The notes: generated from the letters alone by a model not told the origin. 64,000 nt of DNA from Aquipuribacter nitratireducens (GCF_037860835.1 NZ_JBBEOG010000005.1:124001-188000), one strand, 5' to 3'. Shown: positions 22,378 through 31,622, counted from the first letter of the stretch. Program-made: numbers and translations.

Positions 22378-23187
22378 ATGGGCGTCGTTAACCGGTGGAC
22401 GAGCGGCGAGGCCCTCGGCAGAGTTCCGCGTGTGCGCCAGGACGACCTGTGGGACACCGAGGCGGCACAGTCCTACGACACCCCCGGCACCGGCATGTTC
22501 GCCGATGCGGTGCTGAAGCCGACCGTCGCTCGCCTCACCGAGCTCGCCGCAGGCGGACGCGCTCTGGAGTTCGCCATCGGCACCGGACGCGTCGCCGTCC
22601 CGCTCGCCGAAGCGGGCGTCCCCGTCACCGGGATCGAGCTGTCCCGCCCGATGCTCGAGCAGCTGCGCACCAAGGTCGACGAGCAGACCATCCCCGTCGT
22701 CGTCGGCGACATGGCCACCGCTCGCGCGCCGGGGACGTTCACCCTCCTGTACCTGGTGTTCAACACCATCTCCAACCTGCTGACGCAGGCCGAGCAGGTC
22801 GCGTGCTTCCGCAACGCCGCCCGCCACCTCGATGCCGGCGGCAGGTTCGTCATCGAGCTGTGGGTGCCCGAGCTGCGCGCACTCCCACCCGGGCGGGGAG
22901 CGACGGTCGGGACGGTCGAGCCCGGCTACCTGCTCATCGACACCTACGACGTGCTCCACCAGCACGTCGTCTCCCACCACGTCACCTACGGTCCCGCGGA
23001 TGGCGACGGGCGTGACGGGCGGCTGTTCCGCAGTCCCCACCGCTACGTCTGGCCCGCCGAGCTCGACCTCATGGCCCAGCTCGCCGGCTTCGAGCTGGAG
23101 TCCCGTCACGCCGACTGGAGCGGTGCACCGTTCACCGCCGAGTCCCCGTCCCACGTCTCGGTGTACCGGCTCCCCGCTGAGCGGTGA
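22378..23187 (+). CDS. Class I SAM-dependent methyltransferase
   Basis: A protein of about 269 residues with a Rossmann methyltransferase fold: motif I ALEFAIGTGRVAVPLAEAGV, post-I acidic residue in VTGIELSRPML, motif II VVVGDMATARAPGTFTLLYL, and later FVIELWVPELRAL. The pattern SYDTPGTGMF at the start and the HRYVWPAELDLMAQLAGFEL region are typical of actinobacterial small-molecule methyltransferases. Starts at GTG 22369, ATG 22378 or GTG 22432 are all possible; 22432 (VRQDDLWDTEAAQSY) fits homologous openings well. It is not obviously in an operon and follows the RHS and toxin remnants. Substrate unknown. Confidence 0.87.
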   Translation: MGVVNRWTSGEALGRVPRVRQDDLWDTEAAQSYDTPGTGMFADAVLKPTVARLTELAAGGRALEFAIGTGRVAVPLAEAGVPVTGIELSRPMLEQLRTKVDEQTIPVVVGDMATARAPGTFTLLYLVFNTISNLLTQAEQVACFRNAARHLDAGGRFVIELWVPELRALPPGRGATVGTVEPGYLLIDTYDVLHQHVVSHHVTYGPADGDGRDGRLFRSPHRYVWPAELDLMAQLAGFELESRHADWSGAPFTAESPSHVSVYRLPAER

Positions 23188-23228
23188 GCATTCCCCTAGA
23201 CGGCTGGACCGCTGCTGGCCGCTGCCGC

Positions 23229-23984
23229 TCACGTCGTGATCAGGGGTGCGAGGCTCTCGTAGGCGGGCGCGAAGTGGGGGTCGGTGGCCACCCGGAACAG
23301 GACGGCCCTGAGCAGGAGCTGCTCCCCTTGCTGGCGCAGGAGGTGCTCGACGAGGTCAGGGCCCGCCCCGGACCAGGCGACAGCATCGGCCACGATGATC
23401 GCGTCGGCGTAACCGGCCGGGCGCCAGTACGGGCTCACGTCGATGACGGCGGGCGGTAGGCCGTCGCGGAAGAGGACGTTGCCGCCGAGGTCACCGTGGA
23501 TGAGCTGGCAGGGCAGGTCCACCGGGCGCCGAAGGGAAAGGAGCGGCATGACGGACTCCGGGAGCTCGCCGCCGACTTCACCCCAGGCGACCCGATCGGC
23601 GACCGCCCACCGGTGCGACGCCACGAGCGCCGGCGACCAGGAGACGCCGGCGACGGCCCGGTGGAAGCGGGCAGACACCTCGAGGACCTCCTGCCAGGCG
23701 TCCGAGCGGTGCTCACCGTCCAGCCACTGCCACGCCGACCAGCCGTCGACGACCCAGCTCCCGGACCGTGACCGCACCGGTCGGATGATCCGGACGTCCT
23801 CCGCGCGCACCGTGTCGAGCACCTCGGCGAGCCAGCCTGCCAACGCCGGGTCGCCGGCTGGCTTGAGCACGAGACCTCCGGCCGTGTAACTCAGCCCCTG
23901 ACCCCCGGCCAGGCGCACCGGATCGGACACGTCCCACGCCAGTAGCACCCACGGCGGTGGCGCGGCGTCTCGGTCCTGCATCAC
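23229..23984 (-). CDS. TIGR02569-like aminoglycoside phosphotransferase-fold protein
   Basis: A 251-residue protein with a kinase-like (APH) fold. The catalytic loop is HGDLGGNVLFRDGLPPAVID, with the metal-binding aspartate in VIDVSPYWRPAGYADAI, and the N-terminal lobe has LAGGQGLSYTAGGLVLKPAG. These match TIGR02569, an actinobacterial family of unknown function. The canonical HGDLxxxN and D residues are kept, so phosphotransfer is possible; antibiotic resistance should not be assumed. The start is the first or second ATG of a tandem pair (23984/23981). It is a single gene on the minus strand, convergent with the methyltransferase. Confidence 0.75.
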   Translation of the reverse strand: MMQDRDAAPPPWVLLAWDVSDPVRLAGGQGLSYTAGGLVLKPAGDPALAGWLAEVLDTVRAEDVRIIRPVRSRSGSWVVDGWSAWQWLDGEHRSDAWQEVLEVSARFHRAVAGVSWSPALVASHRWAVADRVAWGEVGGELPESVMPLLSLRRPVDLPCQLIHGDLGGNVLFRDGLPPAVIDVSPYWRPAGYADAIIVADAVAWSGAGPDLVEHLLRQQGEQLLLRAVLFRVATDPHFAPAYESLAPLITT

Positions 23985-24263
23985 CCGCCGACCCTTCTCG
24001 TATCACTGACGCGTCGTTCACGGCGGATAATCGCCGGAAGGCGCCCACTACCCCCCTCACCGCCTGCTCGACGCCATCCGGCCGTCCCCCGCTCCTGGGA
24101 CTCAGGCGGCCCGTCACCTGCTCAAGCCGCAGGGCTGCCGAGAGGTTGCCTCACCTGCCCGCGTGCCCACCCATGTGACGAAACCGTGGTGACGGCAACG
24201 AGGACGACGGCTCGTCGACCTCGTGAAGCGCCCTGGTCGTCAGCGATACTGCACACCCGGTCG

Positions 24264-25142
24264 TCACCGGTTTGTCGACGCCCTCGGACCTGCGGTCGCC
24301 GGGGCCGCTGAGCCCGTGGCCGCACTCCGCAGCCACGCCAGCTCGGACGCGAGCGACATCGCGACGCCGACGTCGTCCGTTTCGCACCCGGGCCCCCATG
24401 CCGTGAGGGCCACCACGACGGGCACGCCGTCTGCGCCCGGCCGCAGCAACGGACCTCCAGAGTCTCCCGAGCACGTGTTGCGACGGGCCTCGGGCATCGG
24501 TCGTGTGCACAGGTGCCGCAGGGTATCCACCGGCCGATTTGAAGCGTCAGCCGCGGGCCGGCACTCGGTCACGGGCACCACCTGCAGCGGGATGCTGCTC
24601 CGGGAGCAGTCCCGGGGTCCGCCGAGGCCGGAGCGGCCCCACCCCACGGCGATGAGCTCATCACCGACGCGAGCATCCCCCACCTCGACGGGTCGGACCG
24701 ACACGGGGCTGTCCAAGTGGAGCACTGCGACATCGTAGGAAGCGCCACCGGGGTACCCGACGATGTCGACGACACCAAGTCGCCGTCCGACGACAGGTGC
24801 GTCGGAGCAGATGTTGTCGGCACCCACGACCACGTGAACGCTCTCGGCGGTGCGACCGTCCAGGCAGTGGCGGGCGGTGGCGAGCGCCCGCTCGGCCACC
24901 AGCACGCCCGAGCAGAAGGCGGACGCGAGCAGGTCGTCGGCGGGTGCCGAGGCGTTCACCAGGACCGCGGCAGACCTCAGCGACCCACTCGGGATCAGGG
25001 CGGCCTGGGCGCCTGGGGGCTCCGACTCTGTGTGGGAACCGGTAGGGACCAGGTCGCTCCGGTCCACGCACCCCCCGATCAACCAGCTCGCCAGGACCAC
25101 CGCAACCGCCGCGGCGAGACGTGGCAACCGCCGATTCAACAC
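24264..25142 (-). CDS. Trypsin-like serine protease, lipoprotein
   Basis: A 292-residue S1-family protease. The signal peptide LPRLAAAVAVVLASWLIGGC ends in a lipobox cysteine at about residue 25. The catalytic triad is visible as ATARHCLDG (His), SYDVAVLHL (Asp) and CSGDSGGPL (Ser), with cysteines placed for disulfides (FCSG, RHC). The membrane-anchored product would act on the outer face of the cell membrane. The GTG start at 25142 overlaps the stop of the upstream lipoprotein gene by 7 bases, so it is the third gene of a coupled operon with two other exported proteins, which may be its partners or substrates. The N-terminal propeptide-like segment is short. Confidence 0.88.
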   Translation of the reverse strand: MLNRRLPRLAAAVAVVLASWLIGGCVDRSDLVPTGSHTESEPPGAQAALIPSGSLRSAAVLVNASAPADDLLASAFCSGVLVAERALATARHCLDGRTAESVHVVVGADNICSDAPVVGRRLGVVDIVGYPGGASYDVAVLHLDSPVSVRPVEVGDARVGDELIAVGWGRSGLGGPRDCSRSSIPLQVVPVTECRPAADASNRPVDTLRHLCTRPMPEARRNTCSGDSGGPLLRPGADGVPVVVALTAWGPGCETDDVGVAMSLASELAWLRSAATGSAAPATAGPRASTNR

Positions 25143-25741
25143 GTGTCGGCGAGCCTCAACGAGGTCGGGACCGACGTCCGGTACTCCTCGCCGTCCTGGG
25201 AGTACCGCATGACGAGGGAGCCGAACGACGCAGGGCCGTCGTCTGCCGTCCGCCGCAGACCCAGGACGAGGACGTGCTCCGGACTGTCGCCCGCCCTTCG
25301 AAGGAGCGCGTCGTCCGCTGACATCCTCTGCTCCCAGGAGTCCAGCAAGCCGTCCGCCGCCAACACGCTGTCCGCAGGCGGCCAGCCGGGCAGGTTCCCT
25401 ATGCCACCGCGGTCCGACCCGGGTACGACGACGCCGTCGAGGAGCTCGAGTCCGGCTGGGTCCACGAGCTCCACCCCGGTCAGCACGAGGTCGTCCTCCC
25501 CGGTGTTCTGCAGCACTGTGGCCGAGAACGTGACGTCGGACCCGACAGCGATCTCGAGGCACCAGTCGGTCTCGTCGGCTCCTGTGCGCAACGACCCTGC
25601 AACCGTCCCCCCGCCTGACTCCGACTCCTCCTGCCCGGCACACCCACCGAGGGCCAGGGCAGCGAGGAGGCCCAGTGCCCCCACGGCCGCGCCGGCCAGC
25701 GGGCGAACCCACTGGCCGACGACGACGGTTGGATTGGTCAT
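25136..25741 (-). CDS. Lipoprotein of unknown function
   Basis: A 201-residue protein with a signal peptide and lipobox (GALGLLAALALGGCAGQ, cysteine at about residue 34). The mature part contains an Ig-like pattern (IAVGSDVTFSATVLQNTGED, then DLVLTGVELVDP) resembling DUF4352-type extracytoplasmic beta-sandwiches, but I cannot name the family firmly. The ATG at 25741 overlaps the stop of the secreted-protein gene (ATGA), and its own stop overlaps the protease start. It is the middle gene of a three-gene export operon. A further in-frame ATG at 25798 would disrupt the signal peptide and is disfavoured. Confidence 0.72.
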   Translation of the reverse strand: MTNPTVVVGQWVRPLAGAAVGALGLLAALALGGCAGQEESESGGGTVAGSLRTGADETDWCLEIAVGSDVTFSATVLQNTGEDDLVLTGVELVDPAGLELLDGVVVPGSDRGGIGNLPGWPPADSVLAADGLLDSWEQRMSADDALLRRAGDSPEHVLVLGLRRTADDGPASFGSLVMRYSQDGEEYRTSVPTSLRLADTC

Positions 25742-27006
25742 GCGTTCCGCGCGACGAGTTGGCGTGGCGTGCCGCCAGGCAGGCCGTGGGTACCGCACAG
25801 TCGCCTGGGAACCGAGTTGAAGGTGAATGTCACCTTCGCGTTCGAGGTGTAGCCGGTCTGCGCCGACAGGTCCATGCCGATGTTGCTGCCGAGCTTCGCC
25901 CCGTTGGACCAGGTGATCGCCGAGCTGCTCGCGACCGTGACGGTTCCCGTCACGCGTTGCGGCGCGCAGTAGCTGGAGGACGTCGACGGGATGGTCACGG
26001 AGACGATGTCGCGTCCTGCCCCGAACGTCCCCGCACGAACCTGGTACTCACTGTGCTGCGTGCCGTAGAAGTAGCTGCCACAGGTCACCTTCCACTGGTT
26101 GTAGTCGTACGTGGTCCGGTAGCTGCGGCCGATGTTGTTGCCTCCAGCAGCGAAGGCGATCTCGGCGGTGGATCCGCGACCTATCGTGCCCTTGGAGCTG
26201 AAGCTGCCGTACTTGCCGGAGGCGGAAACACCGACTCCGAGGCTCGAGTTGGCGCCCTCGGTGTACACGAAGTCGTGCGAGACACCGGTGGTGGCACTAT
26301 GTGTGGCGCCTACCGTGACCCACCGCTGCCCGTACCCGACCACCTTCGTGCCACCGGACGCTGAGCAGTCGTGCTTGTCGACAGCCGTGTCGACCGTGCC
26401 GTCGCGCGGCGCGAGAGCACTTTCGTCAGTCTGCAGCTCGAGCTCCTCCGCGACGGCAGGCAGGTTCTCGCCGCCCCGGCCCTGCTCGAGCATGTGCAGA
26501 GAAGCCTTTCCCGAGCGGTTCTTGACGATGCGCGGGAAGTGGTAGGAGGCGAGGCCCTCCTCGCTGAAGACCCTCACCTCGAAATTGACGATGCCGCCCT
26601 TCGATGCCGAGCGGTTCAGGCGCTGAACCGAGTCCAGTCGGACGTCGTAGCGACCGGCACCGTCCGTGACGTCCTGCGCGACCGGCTCCAGGGAGATGGT
26701 CTCTCCTACTGCGGTGGCGGACTCCACCTCGGCGCTCGGCCACGCAAAGACGACGACAGCGGCTCCCGGCACGGGACGGCCCTCCGGAGAGGTCACAACC
26801 CCGGTGGAGAGCGAGTCTGTCGTGAGGTCGTCACTCGCCGGCAGACCGTCGATCAGCGCGTGACGCTCGTCCGAGCCGCCCTCGGAGTCCGAGGACTCGG
26901 CAGCGTTGGCTGGCAATGCGACAAGAGCCAATCCTGCCGCCATAGCCACAGCGAGCCCGGCGGCTGCTCCGCCGGTGCGCAGGCGCGCACATAGTCGTGT
27001 TCTCAT
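25738..27006 (-). CDS. Large secreted protein, first gene of an export operon
   Basis: A 422-residue protein with a classical signal peptide (AGLAVAMAAGLALVALPANA, cleavage likely after ANA near residue 36). The N-terminal half includes a carboxypeptidase-regulatory-like beta domain (GVVTSPEGRPVPGAAVVVFA, then DVTDGAGRYDVRL). The C-terminal half is rich in Gly, Ser, Thr and Tyr, with four widely spaced cysteines (KHDCSAS, VTCGSY, SYCAPQ, RRLCGT) and a repetitive beta character (GVGVSASGKYGSFSSKGTIG). I do not recognise the C-terminal half. The ribosome site AGGAGGGG precedes the ATG. It leads the operon with a lipoprotein and a trypsin-like lipoprotein, which suggests a surface complex or a protease with its exported client. 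Confidence 0.75.
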   Translation of the reverse strand: MRTRLCARLRTGGAAAGLAVAMAAGLALVALPANAAESSDSEGGSDERHALIDGLPASDDLTTDSLSTGVVTSPEGRPVPGAAVVVFAWPSAEVESATAVGETISLEPVAQDVTDGAGRYDVRLDSVQRLNRSASKGGIVNFEVRVFSEEGLASYHFPRIVKNRSGKASLHMLEQGRGGENLPAVAEELELQTDESALAPRDGTVDTAVDKHDCSASGGTKVVGYGQRWVTVGATHSATTGVSHDFVYTEGANSSLGVGVSASGKYGSFSSKGTIGRGSTAEIAFAAGGNNIGRSYRTTYDYNQWKVTCGSYFYGTQHSEYQVRAGTFGAGRDIVSVTIPSTSSSYCAPQRVTGTVTVASSSAITWSNGAKLGSNIGMDLSAQTGYTSNAKVTFTFNSVPRRLCGTHGLPGGTPRQLVARNA

Positions 27007-27340
27007 CTGGGGAGTCCCCTCCTACGACGCCCTCGGCTCCCTCGCCGTAGGTGCGCCCGCTGATCGCAACAGAGTGGGCAGAACATGAGTCAGTTCGAGT
27101 AGTCACACGATGGATCGCGCATTGTTGCTGATTGCACTAGTCCTGATGCGTCCCTTTTGCATCAAAGATTCCTCGTGACGCCGCTCGTGCTGATCAACGC
27201 CGACGGTCGTCTTCCGCTCCGCGGAGTCCGCTGACATGGTCTCCGGCCAGCCTGATTCGTGTGGTTGACGGACGGAGAGGACCGTAGCGTGAGGCTCTGT
27301 GAGTACCCCGCCAAGGAAACTCACAGAAGGACACCACGCG
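27007..27340. other. Intergenic region upstream of the export operon
   Basis: About 330 bp between the divergent secreted-protein gene and an IS256 fragment. No credible gene is seen on either strand. The part next to 27006 must hold the export-operon promoter; the part next to 27340 resembles the 5' leader and end of an IS256-type element (CTCTGTGAGTACCCC). Confidence 0.5.
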
Positions 27341-27481
27341 ATGGCGCTGGACCAGTCTGCCCTGCTCGAGCTCGTCGAGGCGTTGAAGGCCGGTGACGGC
27401 GCGAGCCTGATGCGCTCGGCGTTAGAGCCGATGCTGCGGGCGCTCGTGGAGGCGGAGGCGACCGCCCACACGGGCAGGTGA
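27341..27481 (+). pseudogene. IS256-family transposase, N-terminal stub
   Basis: Reads LLELVEALKAGDGASLMRSA and LEPMLRALVEAEATAHTGR, then stops. This is the standard opening of IS256/Mutator transposases (normally about 400 residues), so about 90% of the protein is missing. It differs from the IS256 copy at 18 kb and abuts the broken 3' end of an IS21 istA gene on the other strand, showing that two IS remnants collided here. No catalytic residue remains. Confidence 0.75.
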
Positions 27482-27504
27482 AGCTGCGCCCGGGCATGAA
27501 AGAG

Positions 27505-28192
27505 GACTGGACTCAGGGCCCCGTGGCGGCAGCAGCACCAGCTTCGTCGCCAGGGTGCCCGCGAACACGACCACCGGCTCCGTCGCTCGACCGCGGCCGA
27601 TGCCGGGCTCGTTGTCCCAGATCAGCCGCCGCGGCACCCGTCCGAACTGCTTCAGCAGCGGCCACGTGCCCAGCAGCAGGTCCGGTGTCTTCCGGGTCGG
27701 CAGCATCCGCCCGAGCGTGAAGCGGGAGTGCCCGCACGTCATCACCAGCACCGGCAGCAACGTCCGTGAGCCGTCCTGAGCAGGATCTTCTTCGGCGGGA
27801 ACCCTCCCCCGCAAGCGGGGGTACCCCCAGTCGCACTGCGCGACGTCACCGGCGGCCCAGCTCAGCCGGTCGGCGGGGTCGATGGGTCGGTGGTCGGTCC
27901 GGACGCGGTTGACGTTGTCACGGAACCAGCGAATCGATCCCGTCCACCCGACGCGCTCCGCGACCACCGTCGGGGGCATGTCCGGGGTCTCCGCCAGCAG
28001 CAGCCGGACCCGCGCCTCGAACGGCGTGAACGACGTCGGCGCCGGCTTCCTCTCGTACTTCGGTGGGGCGTCGGAGGCCACGGCGTTGCTCACCGTGTTC
28101 CTCGCCACTCCGAGCCGCCTGGCGATCGCGGCCTTCGGCAGACCCTCCGCGGCGAGCCTCCGGATCAGCGCCCAGTCCTCCATGGTGATCAC
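27505..28192 (-). pseudogene. istA: IS21-family istA transposase, truncated and damaged
   Basis: The N-terminal helix-turn-helix ([20 protein letters not shown], then [15 protein letters not shown]) and part of the DDE domain ([48 protein letters not shown]) identify IstA. The frame is lost after LPPRGPES at about 27520, so roughly half of a normal 500-residue IstA is absent, and no istB is seen. Between CDW and LPVLVM the open frame reads unlike IstA, whereas the neighbouring frame reads [10 protein letters not shown], the expected sequence. A GC hairpin (27802-27828) sits exactly at that frame change. Confidence 0.8.
27802..27828. repeat. Small GC hairpin inserted in istA
   Basis: CCCCCGC-AA-GCGGGGG (27806-27821) followed by TACCCCC, so that GGGGGTACCCCC (27817-27828) is a second overlapping palindrome. 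It lies where the istA reading frame shifts. Short palindromes of this type are scattered through high-GC actinobacterial genomes. Confidence 0.6.
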
Positions 28193-28483
28193 AGTCCGAT
28201 CGTTGAGGGAGTGCTCACGTTCCGAGCGCCGTTACTGCTCGGTTTTCGAGCGCCACCGACGGGTGCTGCCCGCAACTCGTTCGCGCGGACGAGCGCGAGC
28301 CATCGCGGGCGGAACCTCGAGAGACCATCCCTTGCGGATGCGGCGGCAACGCCCCGTGGCGGCTCAGGTCCACGGCCTACCAGCCGATCAACCGCAGGGC
28401 CAGCGTCTTGTAGGGCCGACCCTGTCCCCTCCGAAGACGCTCCCTTCACCTTGATGGTCCTGACCCCGCTACGGAGATACCCG

Positions 28484-30091
28484 GTGACTCCTCCCCTCTC
28501 TTCCTCCCCACCGCGCCGACGCACCATGTCCGTCGCGAGCTGGCCGCTGCTCGCGAAGATGGCTGTGCAGGTCGGTGTCACTGCCGTCGCCTTCGCCGTC
28601 ATCATCGTGAGCAACACCGTCATCAACGCCGAGCGGACCGCCGCCAACGCTGAACAGCGTGCCGTCGCGCGCGTTGCCGGTGAGATGCGCGCGCTCAACG
28701 AGAACGGCTCCAAGCTGCAGGCCGTGGCCTACCAGGCCGTCTTCGACCCTGAGCCGGCGCGCGCGACCCGCAACTACGAGCAGGCGCTGCAGGACGCCGA
28801 CGACACACTCGCGCGCATCGGCGCGGACGCTGGTGAGGCAGGGGTAGACGACGTCGTCGCGGACCTCGACGAGGGACTGGCCGCCTTCCGCCAGGTCGCG
28901 GACGACTACGTCGACCTCGCCAACGTCGACGACGACGCGTCGTTCGCCGCGTACATGGTCATGGAGGAGGCGGAGCAGGACCTCTCCGGCGTCATCGAGA
29001 CGGCCATGGCGTCGGTCGACGAGCGGTCGGAGGCCGCTACCGCCACGGCGAAGGCGTCCGGCGACCGGGCCACGCTCAGTCTCTGGGTGTCGTCCCTGAT
29101 CGGGCTGCTGCTCGCCGCGACCGCAGCCCTCGTGCTGTACCGCACGACCGGACCCGCACTCGCCCGGACCGTCCGGTCGCTGGAGACCCTCGCCACCGGA
29201 GACCTGCGGGTGAGCGCTGAGCTCGGCCGCACGGACGAGGTCGGTAGGATCGCCACTGCCGTCGACACGGTCGCCGCCAGCTTCCGCAGCTCCCTCGGAG
29301 AGGTCCGAACAGGCGCAGCGTCGGTCGAGGAGGCAGCCCGAGACCTCGACGGGGTCTCCACGGAGGTCGCCGCCGCGGCCGAGGAGTCCTCGCAGCAGGC
29401 GAACGTCGTCGCCGCGGCCGCGGAGCAGGTGACCCGCAACGTGCAGACCGTCGCTGCGGGCGTCGAGGAGATGGGTCAGTCCATCCGGGAGATCGCGCAG
29501 AACGCTCAGGAGGCCGCCTCGGTCGCCGGGGACGCCGTGAGCGTCGCGGGTGAGGCCGGTCAGATCGTCGCCCGGCTCGGTGAGTCGAGCCAGCTCATCG
29601 GTGAGGTCGTCCGGGTCATCACGTCGATCGCGGAGCAGACCAACCTGCTCGCCCTCAACGCGACGATCGAGGCCGCGCGGGCCGGTGAGGCGGGCAAGGG
29701 CTTCGCCGTCGTCGCGACCGAGGTCAAGGAGCTCGCCACCCAGACCGGCAAGGCGACCGACGACATCGCCAAGCGCGTCACCGCGATCCAGTCCGACTCC
29801 GCCGACGTCGTCTCCGCGATCGAGCGGATCGAGTCGACCATCGGCCGCATCCACGACATCCAGACCACCATCGCCTCCGCCGTCGAGGAGCAGACCGCGA
29901 CGACGGGGGAGATGGGCCGGTCGCTGTCGGAGGCCGCGGCCGGCTCCTCGGAGATCGGGTCCGGCATCAGCGCCGTCGCGACCGCGGCGGAGCAGTCGAG
30001 CGCGCAGGCGCAGACGAGCGCCTCGCACACGAAGTCCTTGTCGCGACTGAGCGCGGGCCTGACCGCGACCGTGGAACGCTTCACCATCTGA
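28484..30091 (+). CDS. Methyl-accepting chemotaxis protein
   Basis: A receptor of about 535 residues: TM1 ([20 protein letters not shown]), a four-helix-bundle periplasmic domain (about residues 45-190), TM2 ([20 protein letters not shown]), a HAMP domain ([20 protein letters not shown], then DLRVSAEL) and a long cytoplasmic signalling coiled coil. The tip that binds CheA/CheW is present as [20 protein letters not shown] followed by [20 protein letters not shown]. The GTG at 28484 has GGAG seven bases upstream; ATG 28454 and ATG 28526 are alternatives. No che genes are nearby, so it is an orphan receptor. A hairpin terminator follows. Confidence 0.92.
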   Translation: MTPPLSSSPPRRRTMSVASWPLLAKMAVQVGVTAVAFAVIIVSNTVINAERTAANAEQRAVARVAGEMRALNENGSKLQAVAYQAVFDPEPARATRNYEQALQDADDTLARIGADAGEAGVDDVVADLDEGLAAFRQVADDYVDLANVDDDASFAAYMVMEEAEQDLSGVIETAMASVDERSEAATATAKASGDRATLSLWVSSLIGLLLAATAALVLYRTTGPALARTVRSLETLATGDLRVSAELGRTDEVGRIATAVDTVAASFRSSLGEVRTGAASVEEAARDLDGVSTEVAAAAEESSQQANVVAAAAEQVTRNVQTVAAGVEEMGQSIREIAQNAQEAASVAGDAVSVAGEAGQIVARLGESSQLIGEVVRVITSIAEQTNLLALNATIEAARAGEAGKGFAVVATEVKELATQTGKATDDIAKRVTAIQSDSADVVSAIERIESTIGRIHDIQTTIASAVEEQTATTGEMGRSLSEAAAGSSEIGSGISAVATAAEQSSAQAQTSASHTKSLSRLSAGLTATVERFTI

Positions 30092-30414
30092 CCGCAGCCC
30101 AAGCGTTCTCCCGCCGTACGGGCGGGGTTTGCGCCGGGCACGGCACGATCGTGGACACCGACCTGCGGCGCGGGCTGAGGACCCAGGCGCTTGATGGGTG
30201 ACGTGGAGCGCACGGCGGCGAAGCTCGACGACGCTGCGAGGCGCCCCTCACCCGTCGCCAGGGGGTCCGCTTCGCTGCAGCCGTGGCCGTGGTGACGGTC
30301 GTCCTGGCCGTCGTCCCCCGCCCCCGGAGCGAGAAGTCGCCCGACGCGCCTGGAGGCGCGACGGTGACGACACGAAGATGAAGGAGCCTGAGCACGACTG
30401 ACGAGGAGACGACC
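30092..30414. other. Intergenic region with terminator hairpin
   Basis: About 320 bp between the chemotaxis receptor and the DUF302 gene. It contains a terminator-like hairpin at 30110-30130. The stretch 30260-30350 can encode a hydrophobic run (AAAVAVVTVVLAVVP) without a convincing start, possibly the scrap of a membrane gene. Nothing else is recognised. Confidence 0.4.
30110..30130 (+). terminator. Terminator candidate after chemotaxis receptor
   Basis: Stem CCCGCC (30110-30115), 5-base loop, GGCGGG (30121-30126), then GTTT. It lies 19 bp after the stop codon of the receptor. Confidence 0.45.
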
Positions 30415-30807
30415 ATGGACTACGGCACCACCGTCACCACCGACCTGAGCTTCGACGACGCAGTGGCACGCACCCGGGAGGCCCTGCAGGAGCAGGGGTT
30501 CGGGGTCCTGACCGAGATCGACGTGCAGGCCACGCTGAAGAACAAGCTGGACCTGGACATGGAGCAGTACCTGATCCTCGGGGCGTGCAACCCCGCACTC
30601 GCACACCAGGCGCTGGAGGTCGAGCGCGGGATCGGCTTGCTGCTGCCGTGCAACGTTTTGATCCGCCGCAGCGGCGACGAGACTCTCGTGCAGGCCCTCG
30701 ACCCCCAGGTCATGGTCAGCCTGCCGGACCGACCGGAGCTGCAGCCGGTCGCCGATGACGCCGCCGCGCGGCTCAGCGCCGCGTTGGCCGCCGTGGCCGG
30801 TTCATAA
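30415..30807 (+). CDS. DUF302 family protein
   Basis: A 130-residue single-domain protein of family DUF302: SFDDAVARTREALQEQGFGV, then LTEIDVQATLKNKL and YLILGACNPALAHQALEVER, then LLLPCNVLIRR. The domain forms a small alpha-beta dimer; its molecular role is unknown, though relatives occur near redox and sulfur genes. The ATG at 30415 follows GAGGAGAC. The GACNPALA segment holds a conserved cysteine, and a second lies in LLPCNV. It stands alone on the plus strand, just before the truncated aldo/keto reductase. Confidence 0.88.
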   Translation: MDYGTTVTTDLSFDDAVARTREALQEQGFGVLTEIDVQATLKNKLDLDMEQYLILGACNPALAHQALEVERGIGLLLPCNVLIRRSGDETLVQALDPQVMVSLPDRPELQPVADDAAARLSAALAAVAGS

Positions 30808-30869
30808 CCTCGCAGGCATCGTCTGCGGCCAATCAGGACGTGTAATGCGTGCCGCCCGTCCAGCCCGCA

Positions 30870-31443
30870 GGCGTGGACGCGGTTCCGCGGCGAGGAGCGC
30901 TCCCTCGACGAGAACCGCGAGGTGTGGCGGGCGCTGGAGGAGGCCTACGCGGCCGGGAAGGTCCGCGCGATCGGGCTGTCCAACGTCGAGCGGCCCGACG
31001 TCGAGAACATCCTCGGCTCGGCGACGGTCAGGCCGATGGTCAACCAGGTGCTCGCGCACATCTCGAACACCCCGGCCGACCTCATCTCGTGGTGCCAGGC
31101 GGAGGGCCTGCTCGTGCAGGCGTACTCGCCCGTGGCGCACGGCGAGCTCCTGAAGAACACCGAGGTGGCCGGCATCGCGCAGCAGTACGGCGTGTCGGTG
31201 CCTCAGCTGTCCATCCGCTACTGCCTGCAGCTCGGTCTGCTGCCGCTGCCGAAGACGACCGATTCCGACCACATGCGCGAGAACGCCGCCGTCGACTTCG
31301 AGATCTCCGCCGCGGACATGGACCGGCTCCTCGGCGTCGCGCAGATCGAGGACTACGGGGACGCCAGCCTCATGCCGGTGTACGGCGGCGCCATGAACCT
31401 CCGCACGATGGCGACCATGCTCGTGCGCTCCCTGCGCCGCTGA
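30870..31443 (+). pseudogene. Aldo/keto reductase, 5' truncated
   Basis: From AWTRFRGEERSLDENREVWR the frame follows an aldo/keto reductase: ALEEAYAAGKVRAIGLSNVE, RPMVNQVLAHISNTPADLIS, VQAYSPVAHGELL and QLSIRYCLQLGLLPLPKTTD. The C-terminal two thirds of the barrel and the NADP-binding SNVE and PLPKT motifs are present. The N-terminal third, with the catalytic Asp, Tyr and Lys, is missing; upstream sequence is unrelated. A GTG at 30922 could start a 173-residue protein, but it would lack the active site. It is probably a deletion remnant. Confidence 0.78.
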
Positions 31444-31528
31444 GCGGCGACCGCGCCCGCTCGGCGGGCGCGACGGCCGCCCCTGTCACCCCCGCCGCCA
31501 CTGCGGCCCCCACCGCACCCCGGGCGCC

Positions 31529-31622
31529 CGCACGTACTGGCACGTGCACCCGCTCGGGCAGGTCCTGCACGTCACCGACGGGATCGCCCTGGTGCGCTGT
31601 CGGCCCGGTGCGGCGGCGACGT
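31529..31622 (+). pseudogene. Cupin-domain remnant
   Basis: A short stretch reads TYWHVHPLGQVLHVTDGIAL, the first cupin motif (HxH) of small quercetinase-like cupins of about 130 residues. Sequence before and after does not continue the fold. It lies 85 bp after the aldo/keto reductase remnant, so a deletion probably joined leftovers of a small oxidoreductase cluster. Confidence 0.55.

Noticed and set aside
23229-23984. Aminoglycoside resistance gene
   Set aside because: The fold is APH-like, but the sequence fits the uncharacterised TIGR02569 family; resistance cannot be claimed.
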